Shown here: positions 8,116-14,920 of the stretch, in pieces
Layout of the letters: each line of letters starts with the position of its first letter
How positions within the stretch are numbered: position 1 is the first letter of the stretch
Assembly (NCBI GenBank): GCA_902766765.1
Contig: CACXER010000054.1
Location: 1-38,488, forward strand
Source of the DNA: an uncultured Elusimicrobium sp.
GTDB taxonomy: Bacteria > Elusimicrobiota > Elusimicrobia > Elusimicrobiales > Elusimicrobiaceae
Direction: 5' to 3'
DNA: 38,488 bases
Notes under the pieces: model-generated
What the model was told of the DNA's origin: nothing
What the model saw: only the letters and a program-made list of their open reading frames with translations
Databases searched by the model: none
Position numbers and translations under genes: made by a program

Positions 8116-8685
8116 ATGAAAAAGGAAAGTTGTTTGTTGGACTTTTTAAACGCAAAAGGTTTTACGCTAATAGAATTATTAGTGGTAGTGCTCATCATTG
8201 GTATTTTAGCGGCGGTGGCGATGCCGCAATATCAAAAAGCCGTAGAAAAATCTCGCGCCACGCAAGCCCTGGCGGTACTTAAAACAATCGGACAAGCGCA
8301 AGACGCGTATTACATGGCAAACGGGGAATATGCCCAATCGTTGGATGAATTGCCCGTAGATATTTCGTGGACGGGAACGGAAAAATGGACCGCAAGTAAT
8401 TATCCTACCTACTCTAACGGGCAATGGTCTTTGCAAGTGGTTCGTTGGACGCCGACCACTTGTGGGATCTATATGGGCCGGTTGACCGGTAAATATGCGG
8501 GAGCGGGATTTATTTATTGGCTTAAAAATCCTTATGATGATATTGAGGAAGGAACTCTGTCTTGTGCCGAACGTTTATCCAATGGGTTGACGTATAACGG
8601 TGTTAGTGGCAGTTATTGTGGAAAAGTTATACAGGTTTTCGGTAACCGGATAAATGTAAGTGCATTGAATGTTTGGCGCATGTAG
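8116..8685 (+). CDS. Type IV pilin-like protein a (G|F prepilin leader)
   Basis: 189 residues from the ATG at 8116, preceded by AAGGAGG; the earlier in-frame ATG at 8083 overlaps the promoter. A 15-residue leader rich in Lys and Cys ends in AKG|FTLIE, a class III signal for prepilin peptidase cleavage after Gly and N-methylation of Phe, with Glu at +5. The hydrophobic assembly helix is followed by the usual YQKAVEKSRATQAL, and then YYMANGEYAQSLDEL, a motif shared by all five window pilins. The C-terminal head is unique, with three mature Cys that could form a D-region disulfide. The protein may be a major or minor pilin or a type II secretion pseudopilin; no assembly genes are nearby. It is monocistronic with its own promoter. 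Confidence 0.85.
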   Translation: MKKESCLLDFLNAKGFTLIELLVVVLIIGILAAVAMPQYQKAVEKSRATQALAVLKTIGQAQDAYYMANGEYAQSLDELPVDISWTGTEKWTASNYPTYSNGQWSLQVVRWTPTTCGIYMGRLTGKYAGAGFIYWLKNPYDDIEEGTLSCAERLSNGLTYNGVSGSYCGKVIQVFGNRINVSALNVWRM

Positions 8686-8706
8686 ATCGCCGGAGCGTTT
8701 TATCAT

Positions 8707-9171
8707 TTAATTCATTCCCCATGTTCCTGCTGTTAAATACGTGGCAAACGCAAGCCATAGTCCGTACGGTGCCAGCAGCCACGCAGCAGTGCGGTTGATT
8801 TGCCAAAAAGCGCGGAATAAAAATCCCAGTTCTGTCAGCATGGCTACAATTAAAATCAGCCCGCCCGTCAAACTGTGTGCCCCGAAAAATACCGGAGTCC
8901 AACACGCATTTAACGCCAGTTGCCCTACAAATAACATCATCGCATGTCCGTGTATTTTTTCGCGGAATGTCAAAAAAGCACTCGTCCCCAATAAAATATA
9001 TAGCGCGCCCCATACAAGACTAAATAAAAAATCCGGCGGCGTTAGCGGCGGGTGGGCTAAGGTGCGGTACCACGCCATATTGTTAAACACATAGGGGATG
9101 CCGAATAAACCGGGCAGTTGGCAAATTACCAGCCAAACGACGAATTTTACTAACATAGTTCCGTTTTTCAT
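8707..9171 (-). CDS. tspO: TspO/MBR (tryptophan-rich sensory protein) family membrane protein
   Basis: 154 residues with five predicted transmembrane helices, the typical TspO length and topology. Family landmarks are present: WY..LAHPPLTPPD (residues about 34-48), F..VWGALYILLG, NACWTPVFFG (the N..W..FF motif) and APYGLW.AFATYL near the C-terminus. TspO proteins bind porphyrins or cholesterol-like ligands in the outer or inner membrane and influence tetrapyrrole and stress responses. The role in this organism is unknown. It is convergent with pilin a (22 bp between stops) and has no strong Shine-Dalgarno before its ATG. Confidence 0.85.
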   Translation of the reverse strand: MKNGTMLVKFVVWLVICQLPGLFGIPYVFNNMAWYRTLAHPPLTPPDFLFSLVWGALYILLGTSAFLTFREKIHGHAMMLFVGQLALNACWTPVFFGAHSLTGGLILIVAMLTELGFLFRAFWQINRTAAWLLAPYGLWLAFATYLTAGTWGMN

Positions 9172-9247
9172 AGGAATATGATAAAAATTTCCCTTTCTAT
9201 CGTAAAGCGATAAAACAGATTAGTTCCAGCCCGAATTGGTTAAAAAA

Positions 9248-9256
9248 TGGTAAAAT
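9248..9256 (+). promoter_or_regulatory. Extended -10 promoter upstream of the accB-like gene
   Basis: TGG-TAAAAT, with no convincing -35. A short hairpin (9265-9270 with 9274-9279) lies in the leader before GAGGA and the ATG at 9296. Confidence 0.5.
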
Positions 9257-9295
9257 AATCATACACGCCCACTGGGCGTATTTTGAGGAATTTTT

Positions 9296-9679
9296 ATGGA
9301 TACCAAACTCATTAAAGAAGTAACCGATTGGTTGAAAACCACCGATTTAGCCGAATTTTGTTATGAAAAAGACGGCAACTGTATTGAAGTAAAAACCCAA
9401 GAAGCCCTGCCCGAGCCGGCTGCGTTTGCTTGTTCGCTTACGGCGGTAACGGCTCCCGCTATCGGCATTTATCACGCCGCGGATAAAGGGCAAAATATTG
9501 CCCTTACCGAAGGTCAACTCATCGAACAAGGGGCGCCGTTGGGTGTTGTGGAAACGGTTTCCAAAAAGCATAAAATTACTGCGCCGGTTTCCGGTAAATT
9601 GCGCGTGATTACCGTGCGAGAAGGGGCCGTCGTAGAATTTGGTTTGCCACTCTTTTTTATTGAACCGCGGGAGTGTTAA
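9296..9679 (+). CDS. accB: Biotin carboxyl carrier-like protein lacking the biotin lysine
   Basis: 127 residues with the AccB layout: a short N-terminal helix, a Pro/Ala linker (about 36-50), then a biotinyl/lipoyl beta-barrel (about 51-125; TAPAIGIYH...EGQLIEQGAPLGVVET...ITAPVSGKL...VVEFGLPLFFIEP). It aligns without gaps to E. coli BCCP through this region, but the AMKM biotinylation motif is replaced by TVSKKHK (87-93). The acceptor lysine position is Ser89, with Lys at 90 and 91. It is shorter than E. coli AccB (156). The next gene is accC, starting directly after the stop (TAA-ATG), so it should be the carrier subunit. Either an adjacent Lys is modified, or this copy does not carry biotin and a second carrier exists elsewhere. 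Confidence 0.75.
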   Translation: MDTKLIKEVTDWLKTTDLAEFCYEKDGNCIEVKTQEALPEPAAFACSLTAVTAPAIGIYHAADKGQNIALTEGQLIEQGAPLGVVETVSKKHKITAPVSGKLRVITVREGAVVEFGLPLFFIEPREC

Positions 9680-11068
9680 ATGGGAACCGATTTGTCCTTT
9701 ACGCCTTTTCAAAAAGTACTTATTGCCAACCGTGGCGAAATCGCCCTGCGCATTATCCGCACGTTAAAAGAGATGAATATTAAATCGGTGGCTGTTTACT
9801 CACAGGCCGACCGTAACAGTTTGCATGTGCGCATGGCCGACGAAGCCGTTTGTATCGGCCCGGCCCGCTCTGCGCAAAGTTATTTAAATATAGACGCTAT
9901 TGTTACCGCCGCTAAATTGACCGGAGCCGATGCCGTTCACCCGGGGTATGGTTTTCTATCCGAAAATGCCGATTTTGCAAAAGCCGTTACCGAGGCCGGA
10001 ATTACTTTTATCGGGCCGGATGCCAATTCTATTTCTTTGTTAGGTGTTAAATCTACCGCGCGTGAAATTGCCGTCAAAGCCGGTGTGCCCGTTACCCCAG
10101 GCTCCGATGGAGTGGTTGGTAAAAATTACCACGCTATTGCACGCAAGATCGGTTTTCCCGTCATGATTAAAGCCGCACTGGGCGGTGGCGGAAAGGGAAT
10201 GCGCGCTTGCTTTAACGAAGAAGATTTAGACCGTATGATGTCCACGGCCCAGGCCGAGGCGCGCGCCAACTTTGGCGACGACCGCATGTATTTGGAAAAA
10301 CTCGTTTTGAATCCGCGCCACATTGAAGTCCAAGTGGCTGCCGATAATTACGGTAATGTGGTAGCATTTGCCGAGCGCGATTGCAGTTTGCAGCGTCGCC
10401 ACCAAAAATTAGTAGAGGAATCCCCCAGCCCGTTTGTGGACGCGGCTACCCGTGTTAAATTGCAAGAAGCCGCGTGCAAACTGATTGAGGCGGCCAACTA
10501 CCGGGGGGTTGGTACGGTGGAGTTTTTAATGGCGCCGACCAAAGAATTTTATTTCATGGAAGTAAATACCCGCTTGCAAGTGGAACATCCGGTAACGGAA
10601 GAAGTCTGCGGGCGGGATTTAGTCAAACTGCAAGTTCAAATTGCCCAAGGCGAAAAATTACCCTTTACCCAAAAAGAAGCCGCCGTTATCAAATGCCACG
10701 CGATCGAGCATCGTATCAACGCCGAGGATAGCGAGCATAATTTTGTGCCGTGCCCGGGTACGGTTTCGGAGTGGATTCCGTCGGGCGGGTTGGGCGTACG
10801 GGTGGATAGCCACGTATATGTCGGCTATGCAATTCCCACGTATTACGATAGTTTGATTGCTAAACTGATTGTAACGGCCCCCGAACGTCCCCAATTGTTG
10901 GCACGCAGCCGCCGCGCGCTAGGCGAATTTGTGGTCGGTGGTGTAAAAACCACGTTGCCGTTTCATAAGCGCATTTTAGATAATGCCGATTTTATTGCCG
11001 GAGATACCGACACCGGACTTATTGAGCGTATGCTCAAGCAAGAGAAGGAACATGAAAGCCAAAACTAA
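9680..11068 (+). CDS. accC: Biotin carboxylase subunit of acetyl-CoA carboxylase
   Basis: 462 residues (E. coli AccC 449). It catalyses ATP-dependent carboxylation of biotin on the carrier protein, the first half-reaction of malonyl-CoA synthesis. It has the N-terminal domain ([19 protein letters not shown]), the ATP-grasp glycine loop [10 protein letters not shown] (about 165-174), the [12 protein letters not shown] signature, and the catalytic segment [19 protein letters not shown]. It is adjacent to the accB-like gene, while accA and accD are not in the window. The 3' end overlaps rfaE2 by 17 bp, indicating a single mRNA. All catalytic signatures look intact, so the oddity in its partner is not simple decay of the locus. 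Confidence 0.93.
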   Translation: MGTDLSFTPFQKVLIANRGEIALRIIRTLKEMNIKSVAVYSQADRNSLHVRMADEAVCIGPARSAQSYLNIDAIVTAAKLTGADAVHPGYGFLSENADFAKAVTEAGITFIGPDANSISLLGVKSTAREIAVKAGVPVTPGSDGVVGKNYHAIARKIGFPVMIKAALGGGGKGMRACFNEEDLDRMMSTAQAEARANFGDDRMYLEKLVLNPRHIEVQVAADNYGNVVAFAERDCSLQRRHQKLVEESPSPFVDAATRVKLQEAACKLIEAANYRGVGTVEFLMAPTKEFYFMEVNTRLQVEHPVTEEVCGRDLVKLQVQIAQGEKLPFTQKEAAVIKCHAIEHRINAEDSEHNFVPCPGTVSEWIPSGGLGVRVDSHVYVGYAIPTYYDSLIAKLIVTAPERPQLLARSRRALGEFVVGGVKTTLPFHKRILDNADFIAGDTDTGLIERMLKQEKEHESQN

Positions 11069-11516
11069 GATTATGGGGCCGCGCACCTTAAAGAAATGGG
11101 TGGAAGCGGCGCGTGCAAAAGGGCAAAAGATAGTTTTTACAAACGGATGTTTCGATATTCTACATGCCGGACACGTGAGTGTGTTGGAATTTTCACGCAG
11201 TAAAGGGGATTTACTTGTCGTGGGACTCAATAGCGACGCATCGGTCAAACGCTTGAAAGGTCCGTCGCGCCCCGTCAATTCCCAGGCAGACCGCGCGCTT
11301 GTTTTGGCCGCGTTGGAAAGCGTGTCTGCCGTGTGCGTGTTTGAAGAAGATACACCGTACAATTTGATTAAACTTGTCCGCCCGGATGTGCTCGTCAAGG
11401 GTGGCGATTATAAACCGTCGGAAATCGTCGGTCGTGAATTTGCAAAAAAAGTGGTGCGCTTTGCTTTATTAAAAGGCCGCTCTACTACAAACATTATTAA
11501 AAAGGTAAGCAAGTAG
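11052..11516 (+). CDS. rfaE2: D-glycero-beta-D-manno-heptose 1-phosphate adenylyltransferase (HldE C-terminal type)
   Basis: 154 residues from the ATG at 11052, with AGAAGGAA just upstream; longer readings would run through accC. It is a single nucleotidyltransferase domain with [13 protein letters not shown] (HxGH ATP-binding motif, about 28-40), [22 protein letters not shown] and the C-terminal RSTTNII signature of the RfaE2/HldE adenylyltransferase. It makes ADP-heptose for the LPS inner core. The heptokinase domain fused to it in E. coli HldE is absent and must be encoded elsewhere. It implies a Gram-negative envelope with heptose-containing LPS. Confidence 0.9.
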   Translation: MKAKTKIMGPRTLKKWVEAARAKGQKIVFTNGCFDILHAGHVSVLEFSRSKGDLLVVGLNSDASVKRLKGPSRPVNSQADRALVLAALESVSAVCVFEEDTPYNLIKLVRPDVLVKGGDYKPSEIVGREFAKKVVRFALLKGRSTTNIIKKVSK

Positions 11517-11548
11517 CGCGTGAGTCGCGTTATAAGAGGACAACCATT

Positions 11549-12739
11549 ATGGCTGATATTTTTGAGAAGTGCAGAAATTACAAGGACGCTAAAATTGCCA
11601 TGCGCATGGGCATTTACGGTTATTTCCAACCGATTTCTTCCGCCCAAGGGCCGGAAGTAATCTTAAACGGTAAAACCTATATCATGGCGGGTTCCAACAA
11701 CTATTTGGGGCTGGCCAATGACCCGGAAATGAAAAAAGCCGCCGTGGAAGCCGTGCAAAAATACGGTACCGGGGTGGCCGGCTCGCGCTTACTCAACGGA
11801 AATACACAACTGGCCGATAATTTAGAAAAAAAGTTAGCCCAATTCAAACGCAAACAAGCCGGTTTGTTATTTGCTACCGGATACCAGATGAATTTGGGGG
11901 TTGTGTCGTGTTTGATTAAAAAAGGCGACTATGCCATTGTGGACAAATTAGACCACGCCAGTATTTTGGACGGTGTGAAAATGTCCGAAGGCGAAATGGT
12001 CCGCTTTAAACACAACGATATGGCCGACCTGGAACGTGTGCTTGCTAAACTGCCTGAAGATGCCGGCAAACTGATTATCATTGACGGTGTGTTTAGCATG
12101 GAAGGCGACATTTGCCCGCTACCCGATATCGTTAAAATCGGTAAAAAATACGGTGCACGCATTATGGTGGACGACGCCCATGCCACGGGTATCATCGGCA
12201 AAACGGGCCGCGGCACGTGCGAGTATTTCGGTTTGGAAAACGGCGAAGTAGATTTAATCGTCGGTACGTGTTCCAAGACGTTTGCCACCGTGGGCGGTTT
12301 TGTGGTGGGGGATGAGGATATTATCCACTACATGCGCCACAACGCGCGCAGTCAGATTTTTTCTGCTTCTATGCCGCCGTCTTGTATTGCCTCTATTACC
12401 AAGGCGTTGGAACTGATTGAAAACGATACTTCCCGTCGCGATAATTTGTTCCGTTTGACGGCTAAACTGAAAAAAGGGTTGGAAGATTTAGGGTATGACC
12501 TCGGCACCAGCACGACGCCGATTTTACCCGTGCATGTAGGCAGCAATGAAAATTGTTTTAAGATGTGGCGCGCCTTGCACGAAATGGGCATTTTTGCCAA
12601 CCCGGTTATCAGCCCCGCGGTGCCGCCCGGCCGCGCGCTCATGCGTCTTACGCTCATGGCCACGCATACCGATGAACACGTGCAAAAAATTATTGACGCG
12701 TTTGCCCAGGCGGGCCGTGCGGTAGGTATTATTAAATAA
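11549..12739 (+). CDS. spt: Alpha-oxoamine synthase, serine palmitoyltransferase-like
   Basis: 396 residues, PLP fold type I, with AGAGGA upstream. Family features include MGIYGYFQPI near the N-terminus, GSNNYLGLA, YGTGVAGSRLLNGN, LDHASILDG (the His stacking on PLP), DGVFSMEGD, VDDAHATG (Asp/His contacts) and GTCSKTFATVGGF with the Schiff-base Lys. The IYGYFQPI start, SRLLNG-N and FSASMPPS segments resemble bacterial serine palmitoyltransferases more than BioF (7-keto-8-aminopelargonate) or Kbl (glycine acetyltransferase), but all four subfamilies are close. If Spt, it condenses serine with an acyl-CoA or acyl-ACP to 3-ketosphinganine, the first sphingolipid step. Its position after accBC and before a GNAT-fold gene of the Spt-linked type supports a lipid role. 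The terminator at 12750 follows. Confidence 0.72.
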   Translation: MADIFEKCRNYKDAKIAMRMGIYGYFQPISSAQGPEVILNGKTYIMAGSNNYLGLANDPEMKKAAVEAVQKYGTGVAGSRLLNGNTQLADNLEKKLAQFKRKQAGLLFATGYQMNLGVVSCLIKKGDYAIVDKLDHASILDGVKMSEGEMVRFKHNDMADLERVLAKLPEDAGKLIIIDGVFSMEGDICPLPDIVKIGKKYGARIMVDDAHATGIIGKTGRGTCEYFGLENGEVDLIVGTCSKTFATVGGFVVGDEDIIHYMRHNARSQIFSASMPPSCIASITKALELIENDTSRRDNLFRLTAKLKKGLEDLGYDLGTSTTPILPVHVGSNENCFKMWRALHEMGIFANPVISPAVPPGRALMRLTLMATHTDEHVQKIIDAFAQAGRAVGIIK

Positions 12740-12749
12740 AGTATTTTCA

Positions 12750-12779
12750 AAACCCCGCTTTGTGCGGGGTTTGTTTTTT
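12750..12779 (+). terminator. Rho-independent terminator after the spt-like gene
   Basis: A perfect 9-bp stem (12750-12758 with 12764-12772), 5-base loop, then GTTTTTT. The next gene starts 11 bp beyond, so its expression depends on read-through or an internal promoter. Confidence 0.85.
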
Positions 12780-12789
12780 GGGAGTGCGT

Positions 12790-13896
12790 ATGCAAATCAA
12801 AGAAATTTCTTCCCCATCTGATGTTCAAGCGTTTATTGATTTTCCGTTTACCTTATATAAAGACAATTCCTATTGGGTGGGCGAATTAAAAGCCGACACG
12901 AAACACTTATTAGATACAAAAAATCCGTTTTGGGCCACGGCTACGCGCGCACTTTTTATGGCGTACGAGGGGGAAAAACCCCTCGGGCGCATTATGGCAC
13001 TAGTCAACCGGGCCCATAACGAATATCATCGCGAAAATATCGGCTTTTTTGGTTTTTTTGATTGTGTAAATGATGAAAAAGTGTCCGCCGCTTTATTTTG
13101 CGCGGCGCAAGATTGGCTCAAGGCGCAAGGGGTGGAAAAAATGCGCGGCCCGGCGAGCCCGTCCAGTAATCACGTATACGGGCTGCTGGTAGACGGGTTT
13201 GACAGTATGCCCGCTATTATGATGCCGTATAATTTTGCTTATTATGCGGATCTGATTGAAAAAGCCGGACTTACAAAAGCCAAAGATTTACTTGCTTTTT
13301 ACCGCACGAAAGACGATAAATTCTCTGAGCGGTTTTTGAAAGTGTGTGCCCGGTGCGAACGTGCCAAAGGCATTACGCTGCGCCGGTTGAATTTGAAAAA
13401 GATTGACGAAGAAGCCGAAATTATCCGCAAGATTTACAACGCCGCCTGGGCGGAAAATTGGGGATTCGTGCCGCTTGATCAGCGCGGTATGGCCGATATC
13501 GTCAAAGAGTTAAAGCCCATTATCCGCACGGAAGGTACGTGTGTGATTGAAGAAAACGGAGTGCCGGCCGGATTCTATATTTGTATTCCCAATATGAATC
13601 ATGTACTGAAAATTTTGCGCGGCAGCCTAAAAAATCCGTGGCGAGTATTAAAGGCGTTATGGACGTGGAAACATATTAAAGATGCGCGGCTGATTATGCT
13701 GGGCGTCATGCCGGAATTTAGAAAACGCGGACTGGATTTGATTTTGATTAAACACATTGTTACGCACGGCGTAGCCGTATGGGATGCGGCGGAACTTTCC
13801 TGGGTGTTGGAAGACAACGCCGGCATGATCCGCGGGATAGAGGAGTGCGGTTGTCACCCCTACAAACGCTACCGCGTGTACGAAAAAAATTTATAA
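12790..13896 (+). CDS. GNAT-fold acyltransferase-like protein, possible bacterial ceramide synthase type
   Basis: 368 residues from the ATG at 12790 (GGGAG upstream); the in-frame ATG at 12760 lies inside the terminator. The order of motifs matches a conserved family of about 370-residue GNAT-like proteins often found near bacterial serine palmitoyltransferase genes: FI.FPF.LYK.N.YWV (about 18-35), FLAYEG-type GRI.ALVNRAHNEYH (about 70-90), IGFFGFFDC, MRGPASPS, GLLVDGFDSMP, and a C-terminal acetyltransferase core IMLGVMPEFRKRGLD. From memory, Caulobacter bCerS (ceramide synthase) is annotated as such a GNAT protein; that this is the same family is inference. The neighbouring spt-like gene is the main support. 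It ends at a 17-bp hairpin. Confidence 0.6.
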   Translation: MQIKEISSPSDVQAFIDFPFTLYKDNSYWVGELKADTKHLLDTKNPFWATATRALFMAYEGEKPLGRIMALVNRAHNEYHRENIGFFGFFDCVNDEKVSAALFCAAQDWLKAQGVEKMRGPASPSSNHVYGLLVDGFDSMPAIMMPYNFAYYADLIEKAGLTKAKDLLAFYRTKDDKFSERFLKVCARCERAKGITLRRLNLKKIDEEAEIIRKIYNAAWAENWGFVPLDQRGMADIVKELKPIIRTEGTCVIEENGVPAGFYICIPNMNHVLKILRGSLKNPWRVLKALWTWKHIKDARLIMLGVMPEFRKRGLDLILIKHIVTHGVAVWDAAELSWVLEDNAGMIRGIEECGCHPYKRYRVYEKNL

Positions 13897-13915
13897 CAAA
13901 GTATTTGTTTGCTGA

Positions 13916-13953
13916 AAAACCCCGTTTTCGGAATTGTCCGAAAACGGGGTTTT
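13916..13953 (+). terminator. Strong hairpin terminator after the GNAT-fold gene
   Basis: A perfect 17-bp inverted repeat (13916-13932 with 13937-13953), 4-base loop ATTG, with A- and T-runs at the stem base so it could work in both directions. Confidence 0.9.
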
Positions 13954-13986
13954 AATTGTTTGTTACGAAGTTTAATTGAAAACCCC

Positions 13987-14014
13987 TTGACTTTGTTTTT
14001 TTTTTTGCTTTAAT
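13987..14014 (+). promoter_or_regulatory. Promoter of pilin b, T11 tract in the spacer (type T)
   Basis: -35 TTGACT (13987-13992), spacer TTG-T11-GC (16 bp, T-run 13996-14006), extended -10 TGC-TTTAAT (14006-14014). The -35 and spacer are identical to those of pilin a. Confidence 0.8.
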
Positions 14015-14047
14015 AAGCATATATTAAATTCCAGTGGAGGGATATAT

Positions 14048-14563
14048 ATGAAAAAGAAAAGTTGTTTGTCGGGCATTTTACGTACAAAAGGGTTTACGCT
14101 GATTGAACTCCTCGTAGTCGTACTCATCATCGGCATACTCGCCGCGGTAGCCGTGCCGCAATATCAAAAAGCGGTGGAAAAAGCACGGATGAGCGAAGCC
14201 ATTGGTATGTTATCCACTATTGCCAAAGCGCACCAAGTTTTTTATATGGCTAACGGGCGGTATGCTTTTTCTAATGACATTGGTTTATTAGATATAGAAG
14301 TTCCGGGAGAGGTAGATAATTCCTGGGGCACAGGGCGCATTCGTACCAAGTATTTTATTTATTCACCCAATGTGGCTACAGGAAATGGTCCGGGGCCCAT
14401 GTTGGCTTTTGCCCAACATGTTCCGCAAGAAGGTGTCGCAGAGATTTATCAATTATTTATTTCCCAAGCGGAGCCAAACCGGGTTCAATGTTCCTTGTAT
14501 GATGGGGCCAACGCTGTACAACGCAAATTGTGTCAAAAATTAAACGCTAAAGGCACGCTATAA
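14048..14563 (+). CDS. Type IV pilin-like protein b (G|F prepilin leader)
   Basis: 171 residues, with GGAGGG upstream of the ATG. The leader MKKKSCLSGILRTKG|F is 15 residues like that of pilin a, including the Ser-Cys-Leu segment. The assembly helix carries Glu at +5 and is followed by YQKAVEKARMSEAIGML and FYMANGRYAF. The head domain is short, with two Cys (both near the C-terminus). The assembly helix is the same as in pilin a while the head is unrelated in detail, as expected for duplicated pilin cassettes. It stands alone between the GNAT-fold gene and purB; nothing suggests co-transcription with either. Its product could be a pilin or a pseudopilin. Confidence 0.85.
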   Translation: MKKKSCLSGILRTKGFTLIELLVVVLIIGILAAVAVPQYQKAVEKARMSEAIGMLSTIAKAHQVFYMANGRYAFSNDIGLLDIEVPGEVDNSWGTGRIRTKYFIYSPNVATGNGPGPMLAFAQHVPQEGVAEIYQLFISQAEPNRVQCSLYDGANAVQRKLCQKLNAKGTL

Positions 14564-14565
14564 AA

Positions 14566-14601
14566 ACAGGGGCTCATTTTTCCCACGAAATGAGCCCTTG
14601 T
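14566..14601 (+). terminator. Hairpin directly after the pilin b stop
   Basis: A 14-bp stem with one G-U pair and an 8-base loop, starting two bases after the stop codon. It lacks a long U-tract, so termination is plausible but not certain. Confidence 0.55.
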
Positions 14602-14653
14602 TGATTGCCCGGCGTGCGAGTCCCCTCTCGGTGCCGGGTCGGATAGAAATTTT

Positions 14654-14688
14654 AGAAGCCCCGCCGGGTACTCCGGCCGGGGCTTCTT
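14654..14688 (+). terminator. GC-rich hairpin with a short T-run
   Basis: AGAAGCCCCGCCGG pairs with 14673-14687 through one bulged C; CTTCTTT closes it. This is a likely second terminator downstream of pilin b, or part of a structured RNA. Confidence 0.6.
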
Positions 14689-14905
14689 TGCGCGGGCCTT
14701 GTTAGACAAGGCCCACACTTATCCCCTGTGTTGTTGTTTGTTCCTTCGTAATAAAGGTACCCCTTTATTTACCCCCCGGAACAAATCGTTTATTTACTAC
14801 AAGTATTATCTTAAAGGATTAGATACCCACTCGCAACCCCAAAAAAGGGTTAGATTTTTATTTTGATATATTTTGATTGTTATTTTTTCTAAATCTCTCT
14901 ATTTT

Positions 14906-14914
14906 TGCTAAAAT
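14906..14914 (+). promoter_or_regulatory. Extended -10 promoter of purB, start site at the ATG
   Basis: TGC-TAAAAT ends seven bases before the purB ATG (14921), so the predicted +1 coincides with the start codon. No Shine-Dalgarno is present, so the purB mRNA is probably leaderless. Confidence 0.6.
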
Positions 14915-14920
14915 ATAAGT

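Larger units (their letters stand above)
14564..14920. other. 357-bp hairpin-rich intergenic region
   Basis: No ORF is supported here. In order it holds an inverted repeat 14566-14579/14588-14601 (14 bp with one G-U); a nested hairpin 14608-14638 (CCCGGC/GCCGGG closing CGAG/CTCG); a strong hairpin 14654-14688; a 9-bp perfect hairpin 14694-14702/14706-14714; a two-part structure with outer TTTGTTCC 14737-14744/14778-14785 enclosing AATAAAGG 14750-14757/14762-14769; a weak hairpin at 14835-14851; then the AT-rich purB promoter. The first or third hairpin can end pilin b transcription. The rest may be a structured RNA or decayed palindromic repeats. Confidence 0.5.

Noticed and set aside
12760-12789. 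Upstream in-frame ATG extending the GNAT-fold protein
   Set aside because: It falls in the terminator loop and has no ribosome site; the ATG at 12790 has GGGAG and a family-like N-terminus.
14607-14638. tRNA or tRNA-like T-arm (GTGCGAGTC)
   Set aside because: No acceptor, D or anticodon arms can be drawn; it is just a nested hairpin.
14815-14828. AGGATTAGATACCC, identical to a 14-base stretch of 16S rRNA
   Set aside because: The match ends abruptly on both sides with no other rRNA similarity, so it is taken as chance, not an rRNA fragment.
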